A stretch of 64,000 nucleotides of DNA, from positions 1 through 64,000 of the forward strand of contig CAYQKF010000003.1 in the NCBI GenBank assembly GCA_964417935.1, given 5' to 3'. The notes beneath the pieces were generated by a model that saw only the letters and a list, made by a program, of their open reading frames with translations, ran no database searches and was not told the origin of the DNA. This stretch comes from NIOZ-UU13 sp964417935. GTDB lineage: Bacteria > Planctomycetota > Phycisphaerae > Sedimentisphaerales > Anaerobacaceae. The position numbers were made by a program, and so were the translations under genes. Numbering within the stretch: the first letter of the stretch is position 1; each line of letters begins with the position of its first letter. This document shows positions 41,016 through 50,175 of the stretch, in pieces.

Positions 41016-43631
41016 TTATCTTCTAAACTTGGCAAGTTTGTTAGACCAGTTTACCATAGAAGCAGTATGAAGCTCGTTCTGTCTTTTCTGCAGTTCAGAC
41101 AGTTTCAGATTAGAATCTTCACGGGCGGCCATCGCTTGAGCCAGTGCACTGGCTAAATCGGTTCGTTTTATAGCCATCGCATTGTGCTCATCCGCACTGG
41201 TGACTACACGTTCAGCCTTGACTTGCTGTATGCGTGCGAAGAACCTGGCCTTTACAGCATCAAGATAGACCTGTGCGGCCTCACGTTTTGCAGAGTTGAC
41301 AGCCAGAATAATATCCATGTCAGCTTGCGCGGTCGCATGTTTGGCATCAATGTTGGCATTTTCGCACGTTTTGGTTGTATTTGCGTTTGCTATCATACGG
41401 TCACAGGCAGCTTCGCCCCGGAGGCTCTGGCTTAATGCCAGTTCTCTGTCTCGTTCTATCTGTGCCTTCGATATCGCGTGCTCCATTGTAAATTGTGCGT
41501 TAATGCGGCTGATTTCTGCTTCTGTTTTTTGTCGAAGAACGACCGCTTGCGTCAATGACTGCTGATAATCGGCTTGTGCGATTCTTTCCGCCGACTGGAT
41601 TGAATTTTCAATTTTGGCCAGTTCTGCATCAAGATATCTGCCGGCAGAATCAATCTGCGCATCAATCTGCAGTGCAAGAGCTTCCTGCGAATCAGTGATA
41701 CTTTGGGCTTCTGTCTTGAGTTTCGAATACTGGGCGCCGCCGCGCTGTTGTACGGCCCAAAGCGTAACTTTTAATTCTTTAACGTCATTTTGGCCGATCT
41801 TAGTAACCGCTTCTGATTCTGCAAGAAGTTGTTCTGCGCGAGCGTTGGAAATCTGCTCCAGAGCGTTCGCTTGACTCTGATGATCCATGACCTCGGCTTC
41901 TTTTTCCTTACGGAAGGATTCAGCTTGCACAATGTGCTGGCGGTATTTTGATTCTATGACATCCATCTCTTTTTCGGTCTTGATTTCAATTTCGCTGAAC
42001 CGTGAACGCGCCTGGGCTTCAAGAGCATCCGCGATGGCTAACTGTTCTGATGCAATGGCATCTTCCTGTTTTTTTATGGCCAGGAGATTTGTTTTGGCTT
42101 CTGCGAACGTTGCTTCTGAGACCAATTCATACGCATAAGCTTGTGCCCTGGTTCTCATAACCCCCGCAAAGCTTGTGCGATACTCTGCGACGTGATTCGG
42201 TTCTATCCTGGGCGCAACAGCCTCGACTTGCGGAACATCCGGCACCTCGTGCAGTTCTTCCTGCTGTTCTTCTGTCGGCTCTGGTACGGGAGTGGTGTTA
42301 TTGTCGATTTCCACTTTATTGTCCGCTTTTTTAGACGCAATTTCTTCTAAGACTTCCTGTTTGATTCTTGCCGCTTCCGCTTCGGCTTCGGCGATAATCT
42401 GAACTTTTTGTGCTTCGGCTACAGCTTCGGCATGAATCGCTGTTTGACGAACGGCCTCGGCACGAGCGGAGGCTTCCGCCTTTACAAATTCGGCACGAGC
42501 AACTTCTTCGGCCCTGTCTGAACTAATTCGGAGTTTCTTGACTTCATTGAGTTCATCGTCAATTTTGGCCTGAGCTTCAGCGAGCTTCGATTCGTAGTTG
42601 GCGGCTGAGCTGTCCTGATGATGGTTAATCTCCGCACGGAGACGGTCAATTTCAGCCAGGGTCTTTTCAAGGCGGGTAGGTGCATTGGCGGATTTCTCTT
42701 GTGTTTTCGCCTGCGCTTCGGCCTTGACAGACGTGGCTTCTGTTAGTTTTAATTGATACTCTTCATTCGCAAGATTCGCCTGAATTGTAGTGGCTTTGGT
42801 ACGAAGCTCTGTTACGCGGGCCTCCGAATCCTTAAGGATTGCTTCGCGGGTGACAATGAGTCTGTCGGCTTCCGATTTTGTCTGAATAGCAGTAGATTTG
42901 ATTTGCTCTTCAAGTTCATCTAAGCGAGCTTGTGTTTCCTGTTGAACCGCGAGAGCTTCCGCCTCAAGTTCTAATACCGTGGCAGCGGCCCGTTCCCGGG
43001 TCGCTTTCGAGGCTTCCGTCATTTCAAGAATTTTAGCATTGCTTTCGAGTTCAATCGCGTTGTGAATCTCTTTGAGCTGTTCAATACGAGCCGTTTCCCG
43101 CTCGAACTTTTCACGTGCGTTAGCGGTAATATCGTCACGTTTGCTGTCGCCTTCTTTGATTAATGACGATACGTTTGTGTTTTTCCGTTCGATGAGAGCG
43201 TTAAGTTCCGCTTCTCTTGCTGCGATTTGTGCAAGAGCTTTACTGTATTCTCTGTTGTACTTTTTACTAAGAGCATCGGCTTCAGAGAGATTTTTGTTGA
43301 CTTGCGCTTTCATTTCCGTGCGGCGGGCACCGAAATCAGCAAACTGTTTATTCAATTCTGCACGAGCTTGTAAATCAAAAGCATCGGCTTCTTCCAGAGC
43401 CGCTTCGACTTTGGAAACGCCGATTTTACCTTCACTTACATACATCATCGGCAGATTTGAATTGTTAGCCAGGTCGGAAAATTCCGAATGAGCTTCCTTA
43501 ATTTCGAAACGTTCATTTGCCGGCTTCAGGACCCGACCATACCTGTCAGCACATCCTGAGACGAGCAGCATGAGAATCAAATATGTGCTTAACAAACCTC
43601 GGGTGGTCCACTTCTTTTTTACGTTAACCAT
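41016..43631 (-). CDS. Very long coiled-coil lipoprotein of unknown function
   Basis: 871 residues. RBS AGGAGG before the ATG. The signal STYLILMLLVSGC makes Cys27 the lipidated residue. Almost everything after residue 60 is Ala/Glu/Lys/Arg/Gln-rich heptad sequence, with long stretches lacking Pro and Gly, interrupted by a Pro/Glu/Val-rich linker at about residues 440-475 that divides the rod in two. A few short motifs recur (EARAEAVRQ, AEAEAARI, AQADYQQ). If fully helical it could extend tens of nanometres into the periplasm. No homologous function was recognised; tethers between outer membrane and cell wall, or membrane-shaping proteins, are possible analogies only. Confidence 0.75.
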   Translation of the reverse strand: MVNVKKKWTTRGLLSTYLILMLLVSGCADRYGRVLKPANERFEIKEAHSEFSDLANNSNLPMMYVSEGKIGVSKVEAALEEADAFDLQARAELNKQFADFGARRTEMKAQVNKNLSEADALSKKYNREYSKALAQIAAREAELNALIERKNTNVSSLIKEGDSKRDDITANAREKFERETARIEQLKEIHNAIELESNAKILEMTEASKATRERAAATVLELEAEALAVQQETQARLDELEEQIKSTAIQTKSEADRLIVTREAILKDSEARVTELRTKATTIQANLANEEYQLKLTEATSVKAEAQAKTQEKSANAPTRLEKTLAEIDRLRAEINHHQDSSAANYESKLAEAQAKIDDELNEVKKLRISSDRAEEVARAEFVKAEASARAEAVRQTAIHAEAVAEAQKVQIIAEAEAEAARIKQEVLEEIASKKADNKVEIDNNTTPVPEPTEEQQEELHEVPDVPQVEAVAPRIEPNHVAEYRTSFAGVMRTRAQAYAYELVSEATFAEAKTNLLAIKKQEDAIASEQLAIADALEAQARSRFSEIEIKTEKEMDVIESKYRQHIVQAESFRKEKEAEVMDHQSQANALEQISNARAEQLLAESEAVTKIGQNDVKELKVTLWAVQQRGGAQYSKLKTEAQSITDSQEALALQIDAQIDSAGRYLDAELAKIENSIQSAERIAQADYQQSLTQAVVLRQKTEAEISRINAQFTMEHAISKAQIERDRELALSQSLRGEAACDRMIANANTTKTCENANIDAKHATAQADMDIILAVNSAKREAAQVYLDAVKARFFARIQQVKAERVVTSADEHNAMAIKRTDLASALAQAMAAREDSNLKLSELQKRQNELHTASMVNWSNKLAKFRR

Positions 43632-43826
43632 TTTTTTACCTCCTGCTTAAGTTATGAGTTTCAATGTGTCCCCCATCGCCATTAAGAGGGCTTTCCTTGA
43701 AGTCTTTCGGCATAATGAAAGAACCACTTTAAGAAGTAGAGGCAATTTTTTGGATTTTTCCGGGAAATGGATAGGTCGTGGCCAAAAAAATGCTTTAGAG
43801 CATGGAGAACACGTCTGCTTAATTCT

Positions 43827-44040
43827 ATGGAAAGCGTTCATAAAAAACTTATCGGAACACAGAGCTTTACAAAGCGATTGATTATCTCAAAGTTCAGGTC
43901 TGTGTTTTCATTGAGCAGCAGGAAAAGGTGCTGGCTCGAAACTGTGATTTTGAGCTGAAAAATGGGTCTGGATTTTGTCTACAGGGGTTCATAGCGGGAG
44001 GCCGTTACAGAGCCAGCTCTTCACCTTTTCTTCCGTAGTC
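43827..44040 (+). pseudogene. Possible transposase N-terminal relic
   Basis: A plus-strand reading with one frameshift gives ESVHKKL ... then ELYKAIDYLKVQVCVFIEQQEKVLAR, which resembles the N-terminal coiled-coil of helix-turn-helix/integrase-core transposases. Nothing downstream continues it. It lies in the 370-base gap between the coiled-coil lipoprotein and the cupin gene, overlapping the 3' end of the latter. Weak call. Confidence 0.25.
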
Positions 44041-44391
44041 ATCCTCGTAGCGATACTGGTCTTCGGCCTTCCATAGGCCAAAGGACACCACGAGCATGCG
44101 GAAGGGCTTGTCCTCAGCCCAAAATCTGTGCTTGACGCCGGGGTGAATAAGGAACTCATCGTGGGTATTGGGATGATAGATTTGCCCATCTAATTCCAGA
44201 TGGGCGCCATCGTCAAGGAAATGGAAAAGCTCATACCTGATTTGGTGCGAATGCAAACTGGCACGTTCGCCGGGGCGAACAAAGGTCAGGTCAACGGAGC
44301 ACTCCTGGTTGCGAACCACCATATAAACATCGCCCCAGGGACGCTCCGACTTGATTGTCTGTTTTCCATCCCGAGGGTCGGAATTTTTCAT
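44005..44391 (-). CDS. Cupin-domain protein, phosphomannose-isomerase-like
   Basis: 128 residues, a single cupin barrel. ERPWGDVYMVV and the metal-binding motif RASLHSHQIRYELFHFL...GAHLELDG, then HPGVKHRFWAE, match the type II mannose-6-phosphate isomerase cupin. RPWG is typical of the C-terminal domain of bifunctional ManC proteins; here it stands alone. It starts 65 bases after the FtsW-type gene and could be co-transcribed. Sugar-phosphate isomerase activity is plausible and not proven. Confidence 0.8.
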   Translation of the reverse strand: MKNSDPRDGKQTIKSERPWGDVYMVVRNQECSVDLTFVRPGERASLHSHQIRYELFHFLDDGAHLELDGQIYHPNTHDEFLIHPGVKHRFWAEDKPFRMLVVSFGLWKAEDQYRYEDDYGRKGEELAL

Positions 44392-44450
44392 AATGGTCTC
44401 TCAATCCCTGGCTGGGCGCCGTGGCGACCGCAAAGCCGCGAGCAAGCGGT

Positions 44451-44512
44451 CAGAAGTCAGAGTCTGTCTTCTGTCCTCTGTCTTCTGTTATCTGTCCTCT
44501 GTCCTTTGGCAA
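44451..44512. repeat. Stuttering repeat (GTCTTCTGTCCTCT), partly coding
   Basis: Tandem CTGTCTTCTGTCCTCTGTC units. The minus-strand reading gives the last residues of the FtsW-type protein (GQRTDNRRQRTEDRL). Confidence 0.75.
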
Positions 44513-45653
44513 TATTCAGCAGCACGCCGACCGCAGCGGCTGAGAGCAGCATACTTGTTCCGCCGGCACTTACAAACGGCAAAGGCAGCCCTTTTGTCGG
44601 CAGAACAACCGTTACCACCCCGATATTAAGTGCCGCCTGAATTGCGATTGTTAGAACAATCCCACCAGCCAAAAGCTGGCCGAAGCGGTCTTTGCAGCGC
44701 ACGACTACTAAAATTCCCAGCCAGACAAACACGATAAACAATCCAATGACCGCTGCGTTTCCGATAAAGCCCAGCTCTTCGCCGATAATTGCAAAAATAA
44801 AATCGGTTGTATCTTCCGGCAGATGTCCGTATTTGCTGATTCCCTTACCTAATCCTTTTCCCCAAAGTCCGCCGGAGCCAAGGGCAATCAGCGACTGGCT
44901 CGGCTGATAATTAATCGAATCGGTCCATTTGTCAGGGTTCAGGAAGGCCTTAATTCGCTGCATTCGGGCCGGAGATTGTTTTAGCGCTATATAAAAGGCA
45001 AAAGCAGCGAGCGCCAGCGGCGGTAAGATGTGCCGCAATCTTACGCCGGCGATGATTAACATCAGAAAGGCAAGGAGCGATATAAGCACTGCCGTCCCGA
45101 AATCTTCGACGATTATAAGTATAACAACCAGGCCGACGGCCAAGCAAATGGGGATGAACCTCTTCCGATATGATTTGATTTCATCACCGAACTTATCACA
45201 TATCGCAGCTAAGAAGAATACAATCGCCCATTTCGCCAGCTCGGAGGGCTGAAAACTTACGGTTATGGGGCCAAGGGGGATTTTTAGCCAGCGATAGTGC
45301 TGATTTATCTTAGGAACTAATCGCGGTACAAACGGATAAAATCGCTGCGATAAAACAAGTGCCAGCAGCACTATACTGAGGACTAACAAATAGCTGGACG
45401 GGGATTTCAACCAGCCGTTGGCCAGGCTGAGTCTGCGATAATTGCAGGAAGCCACGGCGTACATAATTAAACAGGCCAGAGGGAAAAACACCAGTTGGCG
45501 CAGGCCGGGGTAGTCGTAGAATCTTTGTAAATCGAACTCCTGACCGATGTTGGCACTGGCCGAAAAGACAAAGACCGTACCAATGGCCATCAAAACAACA
45601 ACAACCATTGCGATGCAGTCGGCGACCGGATTGTCACTTGATGCAGTAATCAT
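44457..45653 (-). CDS. ftsW: FtsW/RodA/SpoVE-family SEDS protein
   Basis: 398 residues, about ten transmembrane segments. SEDS peptidoglycan glycosyltransferase that works with a class B PBP. GKGISKYGHLPEDTTDFIFA and IIGEELGFIGNAAVIG are closest to FtsW/SpoVE; the order of blocks (GLWGKGLGKGISK, PTKGLPLPFVSAGGTSML) also fits FtsW. The last ~15 residues are Gln/Arg/Asp-rich and come from the repeat at 44451-44512, so the original stop was probably lost and the repeat now forms the tail. No mur gene is next to it. FtsW is preferred over RodA, not certain. Confidence 0.85.
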   Translation of the reverse strand: MITASSDNPVADCIAMVVVVLMAIGTVFVFSASANIGQEFDLQRFYDYPGLRQLVFFPLACLIMYAVASCNYRRLSLANGWLKSPSSYLLVLSIVLLALVLSQRFYPFVPRLVPKINQHYRWLKIPLGPITVSFQPSELAKWAIVFFLAAICDKFGDEIKSYRKRFIPICLAVGLVVILIIVEDFGTAVLISLLAFLMLIIAGVRLRHILPPLALAAFAFYIALKQSPARMQRIKAFLNPDKWTDSINYQPSQSLIALGSGGLWGKGLGKGISKYGHLPEDTTDFIFAIIGEELGFIGNAAVIGLFIVFVWLGILVVVRCKDRFGQLLAGGIVLTIAIQAALNIGVVTVVLPTKGLPLPFVSAGGTSMLLSAAAVGVLLNIAKGQRTDNRRQRTEDRL

Positions 45654-45778
45654 TCACTATAGAAAAAGACAATTTTCCCAGCAGTCCAAATCAGTCTGCT
45701 TAACTGTATATTCGGCTTTCTTTGTTTGATAACAATAAAAATTATTGTAACCGTTCACGGGTGCAAAAGGGCGCTTTT

Positions 45779-45842
45779 GTGTCATTGCGAGGCCCCCATC
45801 TTGCTTTTGCAAGGAAGCAGGAGACCGTGGCGATCTCGACAT
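45779..45842. repeat. Palindromic intergenic repeat, GTCATTGCGAGG family, partial
   Basis: GTCATTGCGAGGCCCCCATCTTGC ... GACCGTGGCGATCTCGAC; same family as 21538-21629. Confidence 0.6.
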
Positions 45843-45889
45843 TTGGATTATTTGGCCTGCCTTTGCGGACTTCGAATGTGGGTTTACTC

Positions 45890-46321
45890 TCATAATACCC
45901 TATAGCACAAAAGTTTACATTCATTCTTTTTAAGATTGGGTTTGATTAGGTTTGAATTGGGTTTGTTTTCACCAAGTGTCCAATTGGATATATTTTCATA
46001 ATCCGTTGTATTATATAGATTTACATTCATTTGGCTTTTCAATAATTGGGTTTGTTTTGCATAAAAAGTAGTCAAAACTTCGTAGGTTTTTCCGCTGATT
46101 TCTACCTGATGAGCCAATAAAGTCGTGTTTGACGGCTTTTTGTGAGATGATGGCAATTTGGGTAACCTCCTGATGTCTGTTATCTGAAGTAAGAAGTCTG
46201 AAGTCTGATGTCTGTTATCTATGAACAACGAACTATGAACCATCCATAGTTCGATATGTATTATACCAAATTTCGAGTTTGATTTCAAGCAGATTTGAAA
46301 AAAATCTCCGAGACTCCCCAC
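45890..46321 (-). other. Repeat-type open frame, probably not a gene
   Basis: A 143-codon frame. Its text (AKQTQLLKSQMNVNLYNTTD, NWTLGENKPNSNLIKPN) looks like the KQTQF / NKPN intergenic repeats that I recall being over-annotated as small proteins in planctomycete genomes. No RBS. The left part is stuttering DNA (46176-46250). Confidence 0.55.
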
Positions 46322-46415
46322 TAATTGCTGGATTCTGGATGCTGGATTCTGGATGCTTGATATTAGATTCTCGATTCTGGATGCTCAATTTCGTGGCTCG
46401 TGCCTCGTCGCTCAT
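46176..46415. repeat. Stuttering repeats (AAGTCTG, GGATTCTGGATGCT)
   Basis: Two blocks: TCTGTTATCTGAAGTAAGAAGTCTGAAG type at 46176-46250, and repeated CTGGATTCTGGATGCT at 46326-46385. They fill the space between the FtsW-type gene and the pseudopilin promoter. Confidence 0.75.
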
Positions 46416-46599
46416 TAGCGGAGTTCGGCGAGCTTGAATGAGCGGTAATCTCAGTATCTATTTCCCAAAAGTGGGGCCAATCTGGCCGCAGAAATAATAA
46501 AGAACAAGCTGCCGTCTGCAAAAGTGATAGATTTATGCACCTCGATTATCTAAGAACTTATTCCAGGCACCATAGCCATAGAAATTTTTCCCAAAAGGA

Positions 46600-46628
46600 T
46601 TGCATTACGACAAGCCGGAGGTTATAAT
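46600..46628 (+). promoter_or_regulatory. Promoter of pseudopilin gene A
   Basis: TTGCAT (46600-46605), 17-base spacer, TATAAT (46623-46628). The surrounding GAAATTTTTCCCAAAAGG is repeated at the second pseudopilin. Confidence 0.7.
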
Positions 46629-46717
46629 GGCAGCAGATAAGGGCAACTGGGGAGGCAACATGTCTCGATGGTGAATATCGTTCAGAGAACCTTCCTCAAA
46701 AGGGAAGGAGAACTGCC

Positions 46718-47578
46718 ATGCGCAGAACAAAAGCCTTCACGTTAATAGAGCTTTTGGTGGTGATTGCTGTCATAGCGCTCTTGATGGCAATCCTCATACC
46801 GGTGCTGCGCAGCGCCAGAGAACTCGGCCAGCGTACGGTCTGTCTGAGCAATCTCAAGCAGCTCACCTTGGCGTGGGTAGCCTATGCCGAACAATACGAT
46901 AGCAAGCTCGTCCTGGGCAGCGCCTTCAGTGGGAGGGGATCGCGTCCCTTGCTGAGAGGTTGGGTGGGCCACGACTTTTCCCCTCCGGGAGGAAGCCGCC
47001 CACCTTGGGTACCGGACCCCGACAAGGGTGCTCTGTGGCCCTACCTCAGAGACATGAAGATTTACCGCTGCCCCCGGGGCCGCCCCGGCCATTTAGTCAC
47101 ATACGCCACGGTTATCGCCGCAAACGGCGTCAACGTGGAAGGGACATACGTGCCGGATACAGGAGGTCGGGACCTGTTGGAGCTCGGCGAACGCGTCAGC
47201 CGTACGGTACTGAAACTGACTAAACTCACGGATATCGTAAGCCCCGGTGCGGCCCATCGCGCGGTCTTTATCGATCAGGGCCAAACGCCGACCAGCCCGG
47301 ATTTCTATGTTTATTATCTTTATCCTAAGTGGAAGTTTCACAGTCCCCCGCCTATACGCCATGGTGACGGTACGACGCTGTCGATGGCAGACGGACACGT
47401 AGAGTACTGGAAATGGAAGGGCCGTGAGACCGTGGAAATGCCTCGCGAGCTGTTACAAACGGGTAATCTGTTCGCTGAATTGCTGGAAGGGTGGGAGGAC
47501 TACGAGCCGCAGACCGGGGATGGCTTGTATGACTTGCAAAGGCTGCAAAAGGCCACGTGGGGTAGGCTGGGGTATTAG
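46718..47578 (+). CDS. Prepilin-type pseudopilin A (H-X9-DG family)
   Basis: 286 residues. MRRTKAFTLIELLVVIAVIA is a prepilin signal with Ala at -1 instead of the usual Gly; cleavage by the prepilin peptidase is possible but less efficient with Ala. The body contains LRSARELGQRTVCLSNLKQL, PDKGALWPYLRD, YRCPRGRPGHLVTYA and the closing GTTLSMADGHVEYWKWKGR that defines this planctomycete family. RBS GGAAGGAG. About 80% similar to 49324-50175; the two flank the GLUG/dockerin gene. Function in secretion or extracellular fibres is inferred from the signal only. Confidence 0.88.
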   Translation: MRRTKAFTLIELLVVIAVIALLMAILIPVLRSARELGQRTVCLSNLKQLTLAWVAYAEQYDSKLVLGSAFSGRGSRPLLRGWVGHDFSPPGGSRPPWVPDPDKGALWPYLRDMKIYRCPRGRPGHLVTYATVIAANGVNVEGTYVPDTGGRDLLELGERVSRTVLKLTKLTDIVSPGAAHRAVFIDQGQTPTSPDFYVYYLYPKWKFHSPPPIRHGDGTTLSMADGHVEYWKWKGRETVEMPRELLQTGNLFAELLEGWEDYEPQTGDGLYDLQRLQKATWGRLGY

Positions 47579-47750
47579 GCAGAGAAAGAGCCATAGCACG
47601 GAAGACGGGTGGCTGCCGATGGATAACTGACTGCTAAATTGGTTGCTGGTTGCCGAGGCTTGCGATTTACGCTTGACTTTAGGTCCTATAACTGATAAAA
47701 TCGCAGGTATCCAAAAAATACTCCAGGCTTTCTTTGAAGGAGGGCAAAAT

Positions 47751-49058
47751 ATGCCTACTTTAAACACAACTCTCAGCCTGTCAGGGCCTCGCAAACAAAG
47801 CGGTAAATCAACAATGCCGTTGATTGTATTGCTTGCCGTCTGTTTATTCGGCCGAGTGGCCGAGGCACAATATGGCGGCGGCAGCGGAGCAGCCCACGAT
47901 CCATACCTGATTTACACAGCCGAGCAGATGAATGCGATTGGAGCTGACGCGAACGACTGGGACAAACAATTTAAGCTGATGGCAGATATTGATCTGAGTG
48001 ACTACAAAGGAACAGATTTCAATATCATCGGAACAAGTTTCAGTAATTCATTCACCGGTGTATTTGACGGCAGCGGCAAGAAAATCTACAATTTTACCTA
48101 CACTTCTACAGGCGCAAATAACATAGGACTTTTCGGGTATGTTAGAGGAGAAGATGCAGTAATCAAAGATTTGGGATTGATTGACCCTAATGTTGATGCA
48201 GGAGCAGGAAAATATACTGGTTCCCTGGTAGGCCGCCTACAAATGGGAACCGTCACCGGTTGCTATGCGCAGGGCGGCAGTGTTTCGGGTGATAGATATG
48301 TCGGCGGCCTGGTGGGACAGAATGAGGATTTCATCTGGTGGCCTAGTATGATATCCACTCGTATGATATCCAACTGCTATTCCACAGGCAGTGTTTCGGG
48401 AAGGATTTTTGTCGGCGGCCTTGTAGGAGTAAATCAGGATGGCACAATCATCAACTGCTATTCGACCGGCAGCGTTTCAGAGAATTGGGGTGTCGGCGGC
48501 CTGGTGGGATATAATTCTCAGGGCACAATCACCAACTGCTATTCAACCGGCAGCGTTGCGGGAAGAATGGATGTCGGCGGACTGGTAGGAAATAATTCTC
48601 GTGGCACAATCTCCAACTGCTATTCAATAGGGGGCGCTACGGGGACCACGAATGTTGGTGGATTAGTGGGCTCGAATTTTTCTGGTAGCGTTTACAAATC
48701 TTTCTGGGATACTCAAACCAGCGGCCAATTAACCAGCGCCGGCGGGACGGGCAAAACTACTGTCCAGATGCAGATGCTCAGCACGTTCACTTCCACAGGC
48801 TGGGACTTCTGGAACCTCTGGACAATCTGTGAGGGAATGAATTATCCCGTGTTCTTCTGGCAGATTCCTGTCGGTGATTTTCTCTGCCCGGATGGCGTTA
48901 ACTTTATCGATTTTGCCTTTTTCGCTGACCACTGGGGACAGAATAACTGCAACGAGGCAAACTATTATTGCGAAGGCACAGACCTTGACTTCTCCGGTAC
49001 AGTCGATGAAGCTGACCTTGAAATCCTTGTTCAAAACTGGCTGGCAGGTGTTGAATAG
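47751..49058 (+). CDS. GLUG-repeat protein with dockerin-like C-terminus
   Basis: 435 residues from ATG 47751 (RBS GAAGGAGG). A signal peptide ends near AEAQ. Residues about 45-340 carry repeated GLUG-type units (VGGLVGxN, GTIxNCYSTGSVSG; about six copies) that likely form a beta-helix with adhesive or scaffold function. The C-terminus DGVNFIDFAFFADHW ... DLDFSGTVDEADLEIL is a planctomycete dockerin-type pair of EF-hand-like loops, expected to bind calcium and a cohesin-like partner. Between the two pseudopilins; co-transcription with pseudopilin A is possible. Confidence 0.88.
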   Translation: MPTLNTTLSLSGPRKQSGKSTMPLIVLLAVCLFGRVAEAQYGGGSGAAHDPYLIYTAEQMNAIGADANDWDKQFKLMADIDLSDYKGTDFNIIGTSFSNSFTGVFDGSGKKIYNFTYTSTGANNIGLFGYVRGEDAVIKDLGLIDPNVDAGAGKYTGSLVGRLQMGTVTGCYAQGGSVSGDRYVGGLVGQNEDFIWWPSMISTRMISNCYSTGSVSGRIFVGGLVGVNQDGTIINCYSTGSVSENWGVGGLVGYNSQGTITNCYSTGSVAGRMDVGGLVGNNSRGTISNCYSIGGATGTTNVGGLVGSNFSGSVYKSFWDTQTSGQLTSAGGTGKTTVQMQMLSTFTSTGWDFWNLWTICEGMNYPVFFWQIPVGDFLCPDGVNFIDFAFFADHWGQNNCNEANYYCEGTDLDFSGTVDEADLEILVQNWLAGVE

Positions 49059-49204
49059 CCGAATATAACCTCTTTTTTAGCTTCTCCGACCTGCTTAATC
49101 AGCAAAACCCACAGACATCCCACAACTTACAAATCAGCCCCAAAAAACATAATCGGACTGGGCTGGTCTGGTTCTCGTTGGTTCAGAAATTTTTCCCAAA
49201 AAGG

Positions 49205-49232
49205 TTGCATTACTGCGAATTAGTGTTATAAT
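49205..49232 (+). promoter_or_regulatory. Promoter of pseudopilin gene B
   Basis: TTGCAT (49205-49210), 16-base spacer, TATAAT (49227-49232), in the repeated context AAATTTTTCCCAAAAAGG. Confidence 0.65.
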
Positions 49233-49323
49233 TATGGCAGATTAGCATACCGGTGAGCCTCATCATCTCTGGCGAAATTTGTCGGTTTGGAAAGACCCTC
49301 TTTGAAAGAGAAGGCCAAGCGTC

Positions 49324-50175
49324 ATGCGCAAGCGACACGCTTTTACGTTAATAGAGCTTTTAGTGGTGATCGCTGTCATAGCGCTCCTGATGGCGATCCT
49401 CATACCGGTGCTGCGCAGCGCCAGAGAACTCGGCCAGCGTACGGTCTGTCTGAGCAATCTCAGGCAGCTCACCTTAGCCTGGCTCGCCTATGCCGATGAA
49501 CACGATGGCAGGCTCGTTTCGGGCTGCGCCTTTGGAACGCGGAGAAATCGTTACACGCTGAAAGGCTGGGCGGGCTACGACTTTGCCCCTAGCCGCCCAC
49601 CCTGGGCACCGGACCCAGACAAGGGTGCTCTGTGGCCATGGATTCGAGACGTTCATATCTACCGTTGCCCACGGGGTCGGGCCGGTCATTTAGTTACGTA
49701 CGCCACGGTCATCGCCGCAAACGGCGCCGACGTGGAAGGGACATACATGGAGGATACCGGCGGCTGGGACCTGACAGAATCCGGCGAACGCGTCAGGCGT
49801 ACTGTGCTGAAACTGACTAAACTCACGGATATCGTAAGCCCGGGTGCTTCTCAGCGCGCGGTCTTTATCGATCAGGGCCAGACACCGAGCAGCAGTGATT
49901 TCTATGTTAATTATCTTTATCCCAAGTGGCATAGGCACAGTCCCCCTCCGATACACCACCGCGATGGTACTACGCTCTCTATGGCAGACGGACACGCCGA
50001 GTACTGGAAATGGAAAGGTCGCGAGACCGTAGAAATGCCTCGCGAGCTGTGGCCTTATGGCAGCCTGTTCAAAGAACACCTGGAAGGGCCGGAGGACTAC
50101 GGGCCGCGGACCGGGGACGGCTTGTATGACCTGCAAAGGCTGCAAAGGGCCACCTGGGGCAGGTTGGGGTATTAG
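49324..50175 (+). CDS. Prepilin-type pseudopilin B (H-X9-DG family)
   Basis: 283 residues, tandem paralogue of 46718-47578. RKRHAFTLIELLVVIAVIA (Ala at -1 again), LRSARELGQRTVCLSNLRQL, PDKGALWPWIRD, RCPRGRAGHLVTYATVIAANG and TTLSMADGHAEYWKWKGRE are shared. The promoter region is duplicated too, so the whole unit was copied. The differences cluster in the surface-exposed middle (residues 60-90 and 150-180). RBS weak. Ends 306 bases before sulfatase 6. Confidence 0.88.
   Translation: MRKRHAFTLIELLVVIAVIALLMAILIPVLRSARELGQRTVCLSNLRQLTLAWLAYADEHDGRLVSGCAFGTRRNRYTLKGWAGYDFAPSRPPWAPDPDKGALWPWIRDVHIYRCPRGRAGHLVTYATVIAANGADVEGTYMEDTGGWDLTESGERVRRTVLKLTKLTDIVSPGASQRAVFIDQGQTPSSSDFYVNYLYPKWHRHSPPPIHHRDGTTLSMADGHAEYWKWKGRETVEMPRELWPYGSLFKEHLEGPEDYGPRTGDGLYDLQRLQRATWGRLGY

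Noticed and set aside
45890..46321. 143-residue hypothetical protein
   Set aside because: The text matches intergenic repeat translations, has no RBS and includes stutter DNA; listed as a repeat-type frame only.
46176..46415. Possible CRISPR array
   Set aside because: Words are 6-16 bases, repeat immediately without spacers, and no cas gene is near.
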